A stretch of 64,000 nucleotides of DNA from Strongylocentrotus droebachiensis (Eukaryota > Echinodermata > Echinoidea > Camarodonta > Strongylocentrotidae). Below are positions 43,301 through 58,300 of this stretch, in pieces. How positions within the stretch are numbered: position 1 is the first letter of the stretch; each line of letters starts with the position of its first letter. The notes under the pieces are model-generated. The model had not been told where the DNA came from. It made no database searches and saw nothing but the letters and a program-made list of their open reading frames with translations. The stretch covers positions 1 through 64,000 of the forward strand of contig JAVYIG010005275.1 in the NCBI GenBank assembly GCA_035222895.1, read 5' to 3'. Position numbers and translations under genes: made by a program.

Positions 43301-46300
43301 TCCTCTTTCTCTGCATCCTTTTTTCATTCCATGTCTCTTCTCTCTTACATTTTCTTCCTTCTCTTTTTCCTTCTCTTCTTCCTCTCTTCTTTCCTTCTCT
43401 TCTTATAAAAAGCTGAACCATACCTGGTACAACATCTCCCTCCTCTGCCTCCATGTTCTGCCCCTCTAAGGCCCGGTGGTACTTTTTGGTGTGGTGGACG
43501 GTAGAGCCCTTGGACGCAAGATCATCAAGGTTGTTCTGGGCCGTCAGGTTGCGGAACTTGGGCCGGACGTAACGCTGCTTGTTCCAGCCGTACTTGCGGA
43601 ACAGCATCTAGAGAGAGACATTGAAGACGGACAAAAAGCATAGCATGAATTATGAAACAGGTAGAACAGACACTTTGGGTTGCCAGAGCCATGAGTAGTC
43701 AGATCCCTGACCTACTCAGACTAACAAAACATACCAAACCAATGGTGAGTACAATAGGGTTTCTAGTCCAGAAATCTCACAGATTTTGAGATTCACATGA
43801 ACCATATCATACCATATCATATTTGGTGGGCTGTTTACTGACTACACATAGTTATGAATACAAGCAAGAAAATCTAGTACTACTCCAGAAATAACAGGTA
43901 CTATTTGCCATATTTCATTTTATTATCCACAATACAATAAACAGCGTGGTCTAATCCCGCCTGGGTTGCGATTAAATACAAGTATGAAAGGGGTCTTGGG
44001 CTTACCAGTGCGATAATGAGCAGGATGGATAGAACGACAGAGAGTCCTAGGACGAGACCGATGGTGATCCAGTCTGGTGCGAGAAGGATACCAGACTCCA
44101 GGGCAATACCGTTCTGGATGATGTATCGAGGGGTGGAGGGGAAGAACGGTCCTTCCTCAGAACATTGGGCATTCTCAGCCATCACACGGATGTACTGTGT
44201 TAAAGAGAGAGAAAGAAATGTGACATGCAACATGAAAGGTGTTTCTCAATTCTGTGTAACACAGGATGCTGTCAAGCATTTTATTACTATAAAAGGATGT
44301 AAATTTTACAATACATAATGAAAGGATTAACAATTTAAGATGATGTATATTAGGGAGGTGGAGGGGAACAGTGGTCCTTCCTCAGAACATTGGGCATTCT
44401 GTTACAAGAGAGAGAAAGAAATGTTACATGCAACATGAAAGGGGTGGGTGATCACTATACATGTATGTATGGATGTCAAAGGATGTCCATTTTTCATGGA
44501 ATACAGTGTGTACATGAAAGGATTCACAGTTTCTAGATGGTTTTGCGAGGGGTGGTGGGGAAAAACAGTCCTTCTTCAGAAAACTGGGCTTTCTCGACCA
44601 TCACACACTTGAACTGAGTTTAAAAGAGATAATTATTAGAGGCAATATAAAAGGGGTATACCATTTCCCTGAACAGTGTTCTTAGCCATTACACTGATTA
44701 AGTCTATATTATTATTTTTTAAAAAGAATATTGATTTTACACACTGTGTGGCTAAAAATTGCCTTGACTGCTCAAACCTGATGTTATCATTCAAACACTT
44801 TTGCAAATCTATGCAATCTGTGAAATTACTAATACATATATTATCTGTGAATTTATGGTAGTTTATCTTACCATCTTCTTGGCTGTATTGTTACTGAGGG
44901 TGAATACGTAGACTCCTGGATCCACAAACTGGTAGGCGAAGAGGGTCGTGGTAGTCTGGACTTGACTCTGCTGTTCAGCCAGCTCTCTGAAGCCACCATA
45001 ATCAAACTTCTCATTGGTGTTGTACAGGTTTTCCCTGCGACAAAAAAAGATGTAAATACAGTTAAACAATGCTTTAGCCATCACCCATACCTGCCAACAT
45101 TTGAAAATAAGAAATATGTACCCTTAACAGGCGATTCGCAAGGCCTTTCCATGGCCATATTTGCAGCGGCAGTGTAACTGGCAATACGCGGTAAATCTGC
45201 ACAAAAAAGCGAATACAAATTCGCTGCTCGATCGTTAGACATCTACATATAAATGTTAGCAAATATTTCTCAAATTTCTTGCCCAAGCATTTTATCAAGT
45301 ACAAGCCAAGATACGGTAGTAGTCAAAAGCATGAAGCACAAAACATACCTATCATAAACTGGATAATTGCTATTGTCCACTGTAAACAGCATGGTCTCTC
45401 CGTATTTCAGGCACACTGTTGGGTTAGTGATACCGGTATAAGTCCCACCCGATGGATCCTCCACAGTCGCCATCAGCCGGCGACGCCCATCAAACCTTGT
45501 TCCGTTGACCCCCCAGTCGACTGATCGTCGTCTTCGTCGACGAGCAACGGGTCCATCTTTGGAGTTGTCCATGAGGAGAGCAGTGAGGTCGTCTGGATTG
45601 GGATCGTATGCTCCATTGAATCCAGATTCTAGAAACAATGATAAACAGGGGTGATAGTGAGCACTAAAAATAAAATAGGTTTTTGTTTTTTTCCTCAACT
45701 ATGCCCCCCTTGAGTAAAAAAAAAAAATGAAAAAAAAGAGGATTCGGGGGAAAAAATGGCATCTACATGTAACAACATTCCCCTTCTTTTGAGTAAGAAA
45801 AATTGGGAAATAATAGGGAAAAATCGGGAAGAATAGAGAAAATAAGGGAAAAATCGGGAAGAAAAAAATAATAATAATAATCGGGTAAAAAAAAAAAAAA
45901 AAATTTAAATCAGGGAAAAAAAAAAAAAATCAGGAAATCCGATTTAAATCTGGTTTTTATAAGGCCTGATAAATCAACGGTCACAAGGTCCTATTCATGG
46001 TTGTAGGCCGCATTGGTAATGGCTCTGTGGTGGTCATTATCTTACATATATACATGTATAACCAATACCTAGCTTTAACCCTGGACCAACCAACCCTGGG
46101 GATTTACTTGCTTGCTAAGTGCCTTGTCTGTTCCAGAAATTGGCGATCAAGGTTTTCCATTTACTTTTATCTCTGGTTCTTTGTAATGTGACGTTATTTC
46201 TGTTATTTGTTCATTTTGTTACAGAATAATGGTATTTGTATTTTCTGAAAAGGAGGTTGACACTTAGCATTCAATGAGTCAATGGACTATATAGAGTACC

Positions 46301-49300
46301 AACCTAACCTAGTTTCAATTTAACACCCTTTTATGAATAATGGCCATTACAGTGTATCTTGTAGAGGTATTGTGGTCTAGTGGATAAGTCTCCGGTCTGT
46401 GAACCACAAGGCATGGGGTTTGAATCCCTGCCGCAGCACTAACATCCTTTTGCAAGATATTAATCTACATTTGCCACACTCTACCCAGGTGAGGTAAACG
46501 GATTCCTGGTTGGTTTATTCCTTAAATGCACTGAGCGCTACAGTTGCCGGAGCTAAAGCCTGAGTAATAATATCTAAAGGCCTTTGGAAGCGCATAGAGA
46601 TGTTGTATCATAATATGATATGCGCTATACAAGAACGGCATTTTATGTTATCTTCATATTACTCTCTACTGACCATAGGAAATGATGAGGTTGATCTTCT
46701 GGGTGTGACCGTCCAGAGAGGTACATTGGTCAGTGGTCAGTGCGTTACGTGAGTTGATGATCTTGGACAGGGAATCAGCTGCAAACATGGTCTGGGGAGA
46801 AAATAAAAGTCAAGATATTAAACAAAGCATTGTATGGAAAGAATATAAAATCAAGCAATGATACAAAGAATGAAAGAATACATGTACCAAGAAGCAATAT
46901 TCCTGTTTTGTGGCTGCTTTCATAATATTTTGTAAATTATGCAAAACTCAAACTTTCATGGTTAACTGCTGTTTTTGCTTGAAGAAACTTCACAAACTAA
47001 AACGAAGGTTCAATGTTCTGACTGAATCATTTAGAGGAAAAAAACTACATGCAAAAGTTTGGAGTTCATGAATGATATTTTAATGTGTATGACAGGAGGA
47101 ACAAAGCAGAAAATTAACAGCACCACGTAGTCTAGTAATGAAAAAATTCATACAATTTAGCTGGAGAACAATGTTCATCTAGACCTAGCTAATAATTTCC
47201 ACACCGATTATTCAATACAAACAGATCTTACATGTAGATGTGTGTGTATTAAAATGGAACATGATATATTGTACACACAAGTCAGTTTTTATCTAAAATA
47301 AGTACACATGAATGAAAATGTACTCTTGATTGCTCTACAAGACCTAACATAAAAGAGATGTTAATACCTCGTTTCCATTAGCATCTGTGATTTTGATGTA
47401 TGCTGGGTCGGAGCAGACGAGAGTGATGCGATTCTCCTGGGCAACCTGGCATTCTCGGTTACAGACCTCCTCAAGATCTTCTGTTATGCACTGGCAGTCG
47501 TTAGGGTTGCCCTTGATGAAATCAATGTAATCATCGGGTGTCTGGCATTGCTGTAGGTACAAAATATTTAAAGAGATTGTCATAATGATGGAAAACTGCT
47601 GTATTCCTCGATTCAGACATCCAGCCCTCTTGAAATCTCTACACTATCCAGATTTAAACTCTTGGGCCTATATTCTACTAAGAGCTCAACAAGAAGTCGG
47701 CTTAAAATTTTGTTCGAAATTGAGTTAACAAAGGGAGCTAGTCTTAAGGTCTAGGTGTCTCTTTGTTAAATATGATTTTAGACCCAGGGTTAGGTTTAAC
47801 TGAAGGTCTGAATGCATGCCCTGTTAGCATTTTAAAATTTCTGGGAAGCAGGATTGAAATTTGGGGGCCAATGAGTACTTAACCGTCAGTGGTTGTTGCA
47901 AAACCAACCTAGTGAAGTTGGTGCATAGTGAGAAGAATGACACCATCTGCCTAGGTGGAGAGGAGCAGACTATGCACCATCTCCTAGCCTGGCTACATCT
48001 ACCAAACTCTTGCACCCAAGAAGATCTGGAAGCATTGACCCCCTGTGCGATGCAATGCATCCAGCACTGGATTGGGACAATCTAATCATGAGTGAACATT
48101 GTGGCATAGTGACTCGAAAAGACGACCCTGCCATATCCAGTACCTGAAGTTGCGTAAAGTGGGATTTTCTTTCCCAGCATTTTCCATCTTTACCCGTCTT
48201 CATGGCAAAGACCAACATCAACCTCCAACCTTACCTCATTCCTGCAGTAATCTTGCCACTGCTCTTCAGTCCAGCACTGTCCCTGCTGGTTCCTGTAGGT
48301 GCCCTCATCACACTGCTCATAGACACTCTTGGTGCACGCCTCCGTGTTCCCATCTGCTTTCAGAGTGTAACCGTGCTGACAGATGCACTTACGGTCGGTG
48401 AACTGGAGAGGAAAAGTAAAACGTTTTCCAGTGATACCTTTGAGGAATTTAGTACATTTCAGTGGCATACAGTGAACATGTAATTATTAATTAGAATCTT
48501 TTGTAAGGGATAAAAAATAGAGAAGAGTAACCTATCAAACTTTAGTTTTACATATTGAAAAAAGTGCCAATCTGAAGTACAATTATGTCTTGTACATGTA
48601 TTTCATCAATATTTATACAACAATTAGCTTGGCTAATATTTTAAAGCGACAGTTGCAAGATGCAAACTTCCTTTCAATCGTTTCATTTTGTTGAATGTTC
48701 CACAAAAATTGTGGTACCTTAGGGGTTAAAGGCTTTCAATCATAAACCCACTAAAAATAAATACCTGGAATTCCTGATTAGCGCCATTGCAAGTACACTC
48801 CGACGACCCAACCGCTCCTTCCGTCGTTGCTTGACTGCCGCAATGGAAGCATCCCTGTTGACCAGTCAAATGATTAAAGTGATCTACGCCGCAGGTCAGA
48901 CAATCCGACATCGCAACGGCGTACTCCGTGCTCCTGAATGTCCCTACGGGGCACGCGGTCGCCGCCGAGGAACCCTCCGGGCAGTAGTACCCCACGGGGC
49001 ACGGGAAGGAGTTGGTATAGTTGACGCCGTGCATGGTGGTGTTGTCCAGCGGGTAGTCGGTGGTTGCGCCTTCTAAGCACACCACGCCCGCGGCGCAGAT
49101 GGTGCAGTTGGCACGGTCAGGTATGTTGCCGTAGTAACCGGCCGGGCAGATCTCACAGGTGTTCTCGAAGGTGCTGCGCCTTGAGCCTTCCTTCTCACGG
49201 TAACCCAGAGGGCAGATGACAGGTGTGATTGAACCTGATAACAGAGAAGTGATTTTTTTTTAAATATTGTGAAACCTCATATGCAAATTGTGCTTATGTA

Positions 49301-52300
49301 GTACCAACAGATAGATTTCTATTTGCAGTTCACAGTAGGGAGTAACTGCGTTGCACCCTACTGCTAAATCCAGACGCACACTATATTGCATCAAGCAGGA
49401 GGTCATTGACATTGAAATGCCTGTAACTTCAAATACATGTGCGGATTTGATACAAAACTACTCAAGTTAGGTTACCGTAGTTAACATCAATTTTCAATTA
49501 TTACATTTGTTGATAAAGGAGAGAAATTCATGTTATGTTTATAATGGTGTACGGTGTTTCTTGATATTCTGCTTGCACATAAATTTACTTATTACTAGGC
49601 TTGGATTACCCTTTCAATATCATATCGTTATTCATTTATCTATGGCAATTATACGTTGGGATTCCATACAAAAGGAATGAAAATGGCTGACAATTTGCAT
49701 ACTTGTATATTACATGTACATTAAATTGACATTCAAAATACTGTTAAAAGTTTTTTTTTTTTTTAAAACAAGTATAGTAAGATTTTAAAAATTTACAGTA
49801 AGAACAAAGAAGAGATGAAAGAAAGGAAGATTCTGAAGAAACACCACCCACATGAAGTATTTGGTAGAAAAGCAAGAGAGTGAGAGAAGTTGTGTGAAAC
49901 AGTGAGAAATTTTATCTTTGAGAACTGAATTCAATGTGAAGAATAGTGTAATAAACATTATTATCCAAGAAAAAATATACAATATAGAATGTAAAACATA
50001 TTCACATAAAGATACAGCTGAAAACTGCACTTTAAATTGGAAATAAACAAACAATAGAGTTTCAAAACTCATTTTGGAAAATGGGTCTTTAGAATAATAA
50101 ATCAAAGGAAAGTGTGGTAGAAGGTGGTTCATCAAGTGATTCGTTTTTCCCCTTCTATTTTCAAATGCGACTTTATTGATCAAACTTGCATAACAAAGGA
50201 GACATAATATCCCAGGGCAAAACCAAATTATTGGTAGATGCAGGGCATAAAAAAGACATGATGGACAACAATACAAACACAAAGAACTTAATTATTTTAA
50301 AATAATAATATGCATATCAGTGAAAGGGTAAATCATGCAAAGATTATCTAACAAAACCCTTCTTCAATAAAATGATACTGAACGTTCTTCCAAGGTCTAC
50401 TGTCTATTACACAGTGGTCAACTTGTCAACAGTGCCTAACCCAATACCTAATTTCCACTTCACAGATACAGGACTCAATGTGAGAACCAACAGCGCAGCT
50501 AGGGAAGCAGTGAGTTACAGGAACATACTACAACAGCTGACTGACATGGCTCTAGAGGGGAATTTTACGGTAGTGCCAATCCATAATACTGTATGGCTTT
50601 AAATGTAAGACTCCACAATACATTTTTGTGACATGCAAATTGTTAATTGTGACTAATATTGTATCAAAGTCTATCAAATAGTAATATTGTAATCAAATTG
50701 TATTGTGCAGAATAAGTAATACTTAAAAACAATACACAAATAATCTACATAATTGGTGAATGATCATTTTAGCTTTCCATATTAATGTAGGGAATACTTA
50801 CACATTGTAATTACTTAAAAAGGAAGAAAAATATCAGAAAACCAAACTGAAAAACTGTATTTTTTACAAACTGAATAATCTACAGTCTTTTATCAGAGAA
50901 TATTCATGATTTAACAGGACAAAGGATAAGTTATTTTGAAGTACTCTACATTGGAATTATATTTTTTTCCTCAAATACTATCACTCAAGGTGAATATTTC
51001 TTTTTTGTTTTACTGTTTCAAGATTTTATTCATACAATTCACCAATTTTCATGCAGTCGCTATACATAACCTACAGACAGTTTTATATGAAAAACATAAA
51101 TGTGTGGGTAGAAAGTTATTAATACATTTTACTTCTGTAAACAAAAACAAGTCTCATTGCATAAAAAAGAAACAACCAAAGGATGAAGCTATTTCTGTAT
51201 CTTTTAGTCTTACACTTAGGCGGGCAGAGATCTTTTCTGCTTCTCAGAGAGTATCTAGTTTCTCTTCTAGCAGGTAGAAGACAATTCAGCTTATGACCAG
51301 GATTTTGTATTTGGGTAAATAATTTAAGGCAGAGTTTTCTTCTGCAGTCAGATTAGGATTGCATGAAATTGTATTGGAATGATAATAAAAGTTGTTTCAA
51401 TTCATATAGCCCCTTTTCCACAGGATAAACAGTGCTTTGATATGCCATCCCTGGGTCAGCATTCAAATTGAATTATAGTAATAATAATAATATTAGGCAT
51501 TTCTATAGCGCCATCTATCTAGAAATTCTACTCCGAGTTGCATTTATTAATACCCCGACTTTAGCCTAGCTGCCATGACAGCTCTCCAGCAATCCAAGGA
51601 ATTAATTCCTGCCAGGTTATATAAATTTACCATGCTGCGACAGTTCATTAATTCATATGGTTTCAGAATAGATATGTCGTCAAACTCTATTGCCAATTTG
51701 ATTAAGAAATACTGACTCACCAGGGCAGGGTGATGTATCGTTCAAGTAGCCACACTCTTCTCCGCAGTAGTGGCCGTCTGGACATTGGATGGGGTACGGT
51801 GACTGCACTGGACAGTAGTAGCCGGCTGGACACTTCTCCTGGGTCTTGGAACGGTTGCAGTAATACCCTGGGAGGGAAAGACAAAGATACAAAAATGATT
51901 TGAATTGTGTTTATTTCCACATCTCCATTTTAAAAACATGCTTAAAGCATATCAAAATATATTTAAAAACAATAATGGTACAAGATTCAAGATTCAAATA
52001 ATTTTATTTCTCATGCAAAGCGTAAATACAATGAAATTGCAATGTGTTTTTTTGCAATTTAATATAAGTATCTTGCAATTAATACAAAATGAAACAAGAC
52101 AAATATACAAAGAAGAACAGATTAATGTAAATGTGGTGGGATCATACAGCCTGTAACTAGTTTGGTGAAACTTGTTAACATGATCCCTTTAACATGAAAA
52201 CAAAATATACATCATAGGTACAGACACATAAAATATTCGAAAAACAAATCAGCACAAAGGATTGTCAATTAATGCTACTCCTAAAATTTTACTGTATTCT

Positions 52301-55300
52301 TTGACTTTGCATGTTTTCATGAAAGTAGTGAATAAATTTAATTTAAAAACTTGTGACCGCCATGTATGTCAACTTGCAATGAAGTGCAAGTAAATCCATC
52401 AAATGCAGATCAAACTCAAGTTGCGACCAATTTTTTACAGAAGTCATTGACTGTATTGAAGGGCACGTACCTGGTTGGCAGTCTCTTTGTGTCCAGGAGC
52501 CTTCGGGGCAGAATTGTCCCTCATCACACTCAATCTCAAAGATGTTAGCTGTGTCATTGGGGCAGTAGTACCCTGGAGGACAAATGGTACAGTCCATCTC
52601 ATCTGCAAAGAAGAAAACAAAGCCGTCAATGATTTTATAAATTGAGGGTCATGTAATTATCGTGGATCATAAACTAGTAGCTGAGCTACACTGCATCATG
52701 GCCCGTATTCTACAGTTAAACCAAACTAGCTAGCGATAGTCATATCACTAATAACAATAATACTACTAATGATAATATATCTTGTGTACCCAGGGTGGCT
52801 TCAAAAGTATAAATACTGTTCTCCCTGAGGGCCCTGCAATCATATTATTACCTCAGCTTTGACATTTATCTCAGGGAAAACTTGGAAGTCAGTCTATCTT
52901 CCTTCCTTCAAGTTGACTTTTGACAAGATCAAGATTATCTGCTAGGTGCAAGACAAAAATTTCTTTACAACAACGGTAAAGATGGAATTCTCATTGACAT
53001 CATGAATGCATTCAGACATTCGTGTTAACGAATGTATTCAGACATTCATGTAATCGAATGCATTCAGACATTCATGTAAGTGAATGTATTCAGACAATCG
53101 TGTAAGCGAATGTATTCAGACATACACGTAAACGAATGCATTCAGACATTCACGTAAATGAATGCATTCAGACATTCATGTTAATATATATGAGTGAACC
53201 GGACTAATACTGAAGATTATCAAGGAATAATTGCAAAGACCCACCTGCAGCACTGACTTCACTCCTGTATGTCCCCGCTGGGCAGGAGATGGGCTCATAT
53301 GTTGCTATCGGACAGTAGTGACCAAGCGGACAAGGCACTTTGGTGTAGTTGGTCAAAGCTAATCAAAGGAAAAGAAAGAATATTAATAATTATATTCATG
53401 AACTGTACATGTGCTGTTGATTAATGAGTACAGTGTAAAACATGTGATTCATACAAACAAGAAAGATAAATCATAACATGATAGCAAAAAAATCACAACA
53501 TTTTCAGAAGTAGGGATGTAGGGAAGGGAATTTACACCTCAGGGGTAATCTAAAAGAAAGCAGAAACAACAGAGGACCAGTCTGATGAAAATAAACACAG
53601 AAGAAAAGTTAAGAATTTAAAATAGATGTAATCACTATACGTATTGGAATTTTTAAGTGGCTGAATCGGTACTGTCACTGCGACAAAGTGCTGTTTCAAC
53701 ACACAAAATGACTAAAATGTTAATTTTCTTCAAAATGTATGAACTACCCACCCCTTAGTCTCTTGGAGAGTCTTCAGGAGAGGGAAATGTAAGAAAATGA
53801 CTTTTCCATATGGGTCGATTGGCGGAAAATGCAGAGCATTACAATCCTTATCCTAGTGATTGACAACACCTGTTATTGGGTAAAAACCCAAATGGTGTCG
53901 AATTCCCCCGGAATTGAAGCCCAAGTTAGTCCCACCATCTTACCTGGTTCGTTGCACCAGTAGCCAGCTACACATGGCTTGCATGTACTGCTGTTAGTGG
54001 CTCCAGACTCGGATGAATAGGTGGTGTTTGGACAAGGCGTTCTGTCCTCATCAAATTCACAGTAATATCCTGAAAATATACAACAATTTTGTTTGAGTAA
54101 CTATCATTCTAAGATGTAATGTAATCGACAAGCAGCAACAAATATTTCATTTAATTAGACTGTGTGTGGTAATTACACTGCACATGTACATAAATATTGA
54201 TTTTTATGTCCCTGAGGCAATGAATTCCACCCAAACATGTCCATGGTTTGTATATAAGTTTGGAATTAAAACAGTTATTTTCTTTTCTTCCTAGTACGAA
54301 ACTTAAAACCTCTTTCCTTAAAAGGCCACATTTTTTGTTTCCCTTAAAAATGGTTTCTCATTGAAACATGTACTAAAGGAACCAGTCTACAAAGACCACC
54401 TGTTTACAAAGACCATTTTTTGTGTTTCCCTTGGGCTTACCTGGTGTACAAGGTTGCGGCAGGACGTTATCTACTGAGCAGATATACCCTGCAGGACACT
54501 GCTGACACTCGAGGACACTCATCGCTCCTTCCTTAGCTATAACCTTACCAGGCTCGCACGCAGACACATTCGCTGCACCTGTGGTGACATTAACAGTTCA
54601 GAGATAGTTAAATGGAACTGAACAATGAACAAAATATGACGGGACTCCTGTATAGTTTGTTTTTCATTAGGCCTAAAAAAAAGAAGAAGTTGTATTGCCC
54701 TTTAGGTGCCAAAACATGGGTCGGCCGGTCGGAAACTTTTTTTTTTTTTTGTGAACTTTTTTTCTTTGTCTTTAGGCTGATATTTCTCAGTTTTGAATGC
54801 TTTAATATTTGTTTTCCTTTAAAAACATTAACAAAAAAAACATTTTATTTAAAGCCGACCTTAGATTTCAAGATTTTGGGGTCAGTCGCAAAGGGCAATA
54901 TACATGTAACATCTTCTTCTTTTTTAAGCCTTATGATACAATACCCCATTCTGTGTCATAGGTGGTAAGTCCTATTCAAGAATTCACAAAGTTGCTACTC
55001 TTTTTTTTTCTTCTTGATAAACAAACCAGCACAGGTATTCTTCATGGTGTAGTTTGTTCCCAAAAAAGTATTTCATTTCCAATTAAACACATAATCAAAT
55101 ATCAAAACTGTATCATGTTGACACTGAATGTTGATTGATTACAATTGTCTAAAACTAGGTTCAAATAAAGAGATTAATAGAACTTGTGGAAATGGTTTTC
55201 TTTTTCATTTTTACTATGATACAACATCCCAATCTATGTCATGGATGGTAAGTCCTTTTCAAGAATTCATGAAGTTGCTACTCTTTTCTTCTTGAACAAA

Positions 55301-58300
55301 AAATCAGCATAAAGATTTCTTCATAGTGTGGTTTGTTATATGCCCAGTTAAATACATAACAAAATTTTAAAATTGTTTTATTTTGGTTCTGAATGTTTAC
55401 CTTCTTCACAGTAGAAACCAAAGGGGCAGATTTCTCCCACGGTGGGGTCGCTTCCATCAGGTGTGGGTGTGTCTGATCCGCTGTAACATAGATAACCTGC
55501 AGAACATGGGCCAGCTACTCGACCACCAAGACAGTAGGAACCTGTTTAAGAGGAAAGATATGGATGGATGTAGGATGTAGTTCTCATTTCAGATTTATTT
55601 GTTATCACACAAGTATGACTCTTGCAGAATATTAGTTTTTAACATAGTACTGTGTGCCTGCACAATGTTCTTCTAGCAGGTGAAGATAGTCTGGAGAACA
55701 AGGGTCACCTTTACATCTACCAAGACAGTACAATCCTGATAGATAGGAAAGACAAGAACAGAGTTAAATGAGGTGGTACGTGTAGTACATATAAATATAA
55801 AATAAAGTCTTAAGACCTGTTTCGACATGAGTCAGAAAAAGATCAAAATTGCTTTGGAAGAAGAAAATAAGATTAATTGAAGGTAAACTTCAGCAATTTT
55901 GAGAATCGTCCGAGAAATTGGTTGCCCAGAAGGGGTTGCAATGTTACGGCAGGTAACCCCTACCTTCCACTTGGCAAATAACAATACAATGAAGTGGACA
56001 TCTTACCTGTAGGGCACAGCTGGCATTCATCAGCTGCCGCCAGACCAGTCACGTTATCCATGGTGTAAGTCCCATTGGGGCAGTTGACAGGTGCGGTTGA
56101 ACCCTCAGGGCAGTATGAATAGGGGCTGCAAGGCTCAGGTTGGCTGGAGTTCACAAGACAGAAGAATTTCTCAGGGCAGACCAGGCAGTCGATGGACCCT
56201 ATGCTTGGTTGGTAGGTACCTAGAGGTGGAGAAAATCAAATGATAGATGTCAAAGATCAAAGGTCAATGAAATCAATGCTCACTGATTTTTAAAGATCAA
56301 AATGAAAAGTACATATTAAAAGATAAGAAGTAACGTGCGAGATGTTTGATATTTAGTGAAAAATTAGAAGTACGGTACTGAAATGCTGATGGTAGTATCT
56401 TAATAACATTGTCATGTGTTTTGTACCAAGGTGTTTTTTATCTCTAAATTTCAGTACTATTCTTGTTTCTTTCTTATCTTCAGCTATGCTTAATCAAGAA
56501 ATACAACAGTCGGTTAAACCAAGTACCCAGGTATATGTTTTCTTCATATATCTTGATATTGAACAGAATCTAAGGTTTTACTATGGAGGAATATGTGTTC
56601 AACCCCTTGTATAGTAGCCATAAATAAAAACAAAATTAAATAAATAAATAAATAAATATCACATATGATCATTGTCTTGTCTTTTTCAATCCTAAAAAGG
56701 GATAATATATTTGAAACAATGTGAATAAGGCACATACCAGGGTCACAGGCGTAAGGTGTCGCTGTATCATTCAGGCAGTAATGTCCTGCCGGGCACTCAA
56801 ACTCGCTTGGGCGATCGTCCTGCACCTCAGCGTCGCTAGGGCAGTAGTACCTCTCAAGACACCAGCCGGTGGGGGACGATAAGCCGCTGGTTCCGCAGTA
56901 CTTGCCTGCAGTGCAAGGCAGGCAGTCGGTGATGTTCCTACCGCCTTGGGTTGGGTTGAAGGTTCCAGGAGGGCAGAAGGCCTCAGATGTCACACCTGTA
57001 GGAAAGATCGGTATAGAGTTAGATGAGGTAGGTGGGACATGTAGTACATACAAATATAAAATACAGTCATAAGACCTATTTAGACATGAGTCAGAAAAAA
57101 GATCAAAATTGCTTTAGAAAAAGAAAATAAGATTAAGTGTAGAGTGCTTCCCATTTCTATATCTATAAGATAACGAGTACAGAGTTGTATAAGGCCATTG
57201 TTACATGCATATTTAATTACCCCATAATGGCTCTTACCACAATCTAAACGCAGAGTTTCATGACAGTTTCAGGTGGTATACTGCATCAAGTCTGAACAGA
57301 CCTCCAAGCAGATAATTAATTTCCTGCTTTTCTAAATCACACCTCCAAAATCAAGCATAAATTTATATCGGAAGATGAATATGAAAAATATGATGAAACC
57401 TCTGCTGACATCTAGGGGATGGGAGGATGGGGGGATTATTTTGGTGCTAAAAGTCAGGTTAAAGACCGTCAATACTACTGGGCCAGAAGGGATTAGACCA
57501 CACAGCGAGGTCACTGACAGGTGGCTTTCTCATTAACTCAGCTCTCAACTAACTTAAGAAAAAGAGGATCATGGGGGACCAACAGGCACCGATTGGGGAA
57601 GTTTTCTATATAGAGGGAGCAAGTAGCTACAAGTAGGACAGTGGGGCTTTAATTCTTTCAAAAGGAAAACATAAGTCTCACCTTCTTGACAGAACGCTCC
57701 TGTAGGGCAAGGTCCGTTGGTTCCATCATCCGGCGCTGACTCCATCGCTCCTGTGATACACAGGAATCCGGCTTCACAGAACCCAGTCGGCCAGGAGAGA
57801 CCGGTCTCGTTGCAGTGCATCCCGGCCAAGCAGGCCTGGCACTGGCTCTCGTTGAAGAGACCGGTAACATTGCTGAAGGTACCTGGAGGATCAAGTAATG
57901 GAGGAACCTTGTGAATGGGTGTTATAGCTCAGTCGGTACAGCAGTGGTCTCGTAATCCAGTGACCCGGGTTCGAAACAAAGGCGATGCGCTAGTGCCCTT
58001 TGGTAAGGCATTAATCCTCACTACCGGGTCCCTCGGAGAGGACCTAAAGCCGTCAGCCATCTGGTTGCTTACTTACAAGCATTTATGCTTTCTTAGCAGT
58101 CAGGTAAAATAAACATCACATTGATCACATTGATGATCACATTGATGATAACGAGCAATATCATCTAGCATCACCACCATCATAATTATCAGTTTGTCAA
58201 TTATCAAATTGTCAAATTATCAAATTGTCAAGAAGCTACTTATTTTGTCTTAATTTGCATTCTATTACATTGTATGATTGTATTTGTCCTACTATTATTC

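Noticed and set aside
53000-53188. CRISPR-like array
   Set aside because: Units are 26 bp, directly adjacent, diverged and without unique spacers, in an intron of an animal gene: a minisatellite. The same holds for 14225-14352 and 12755-12842.
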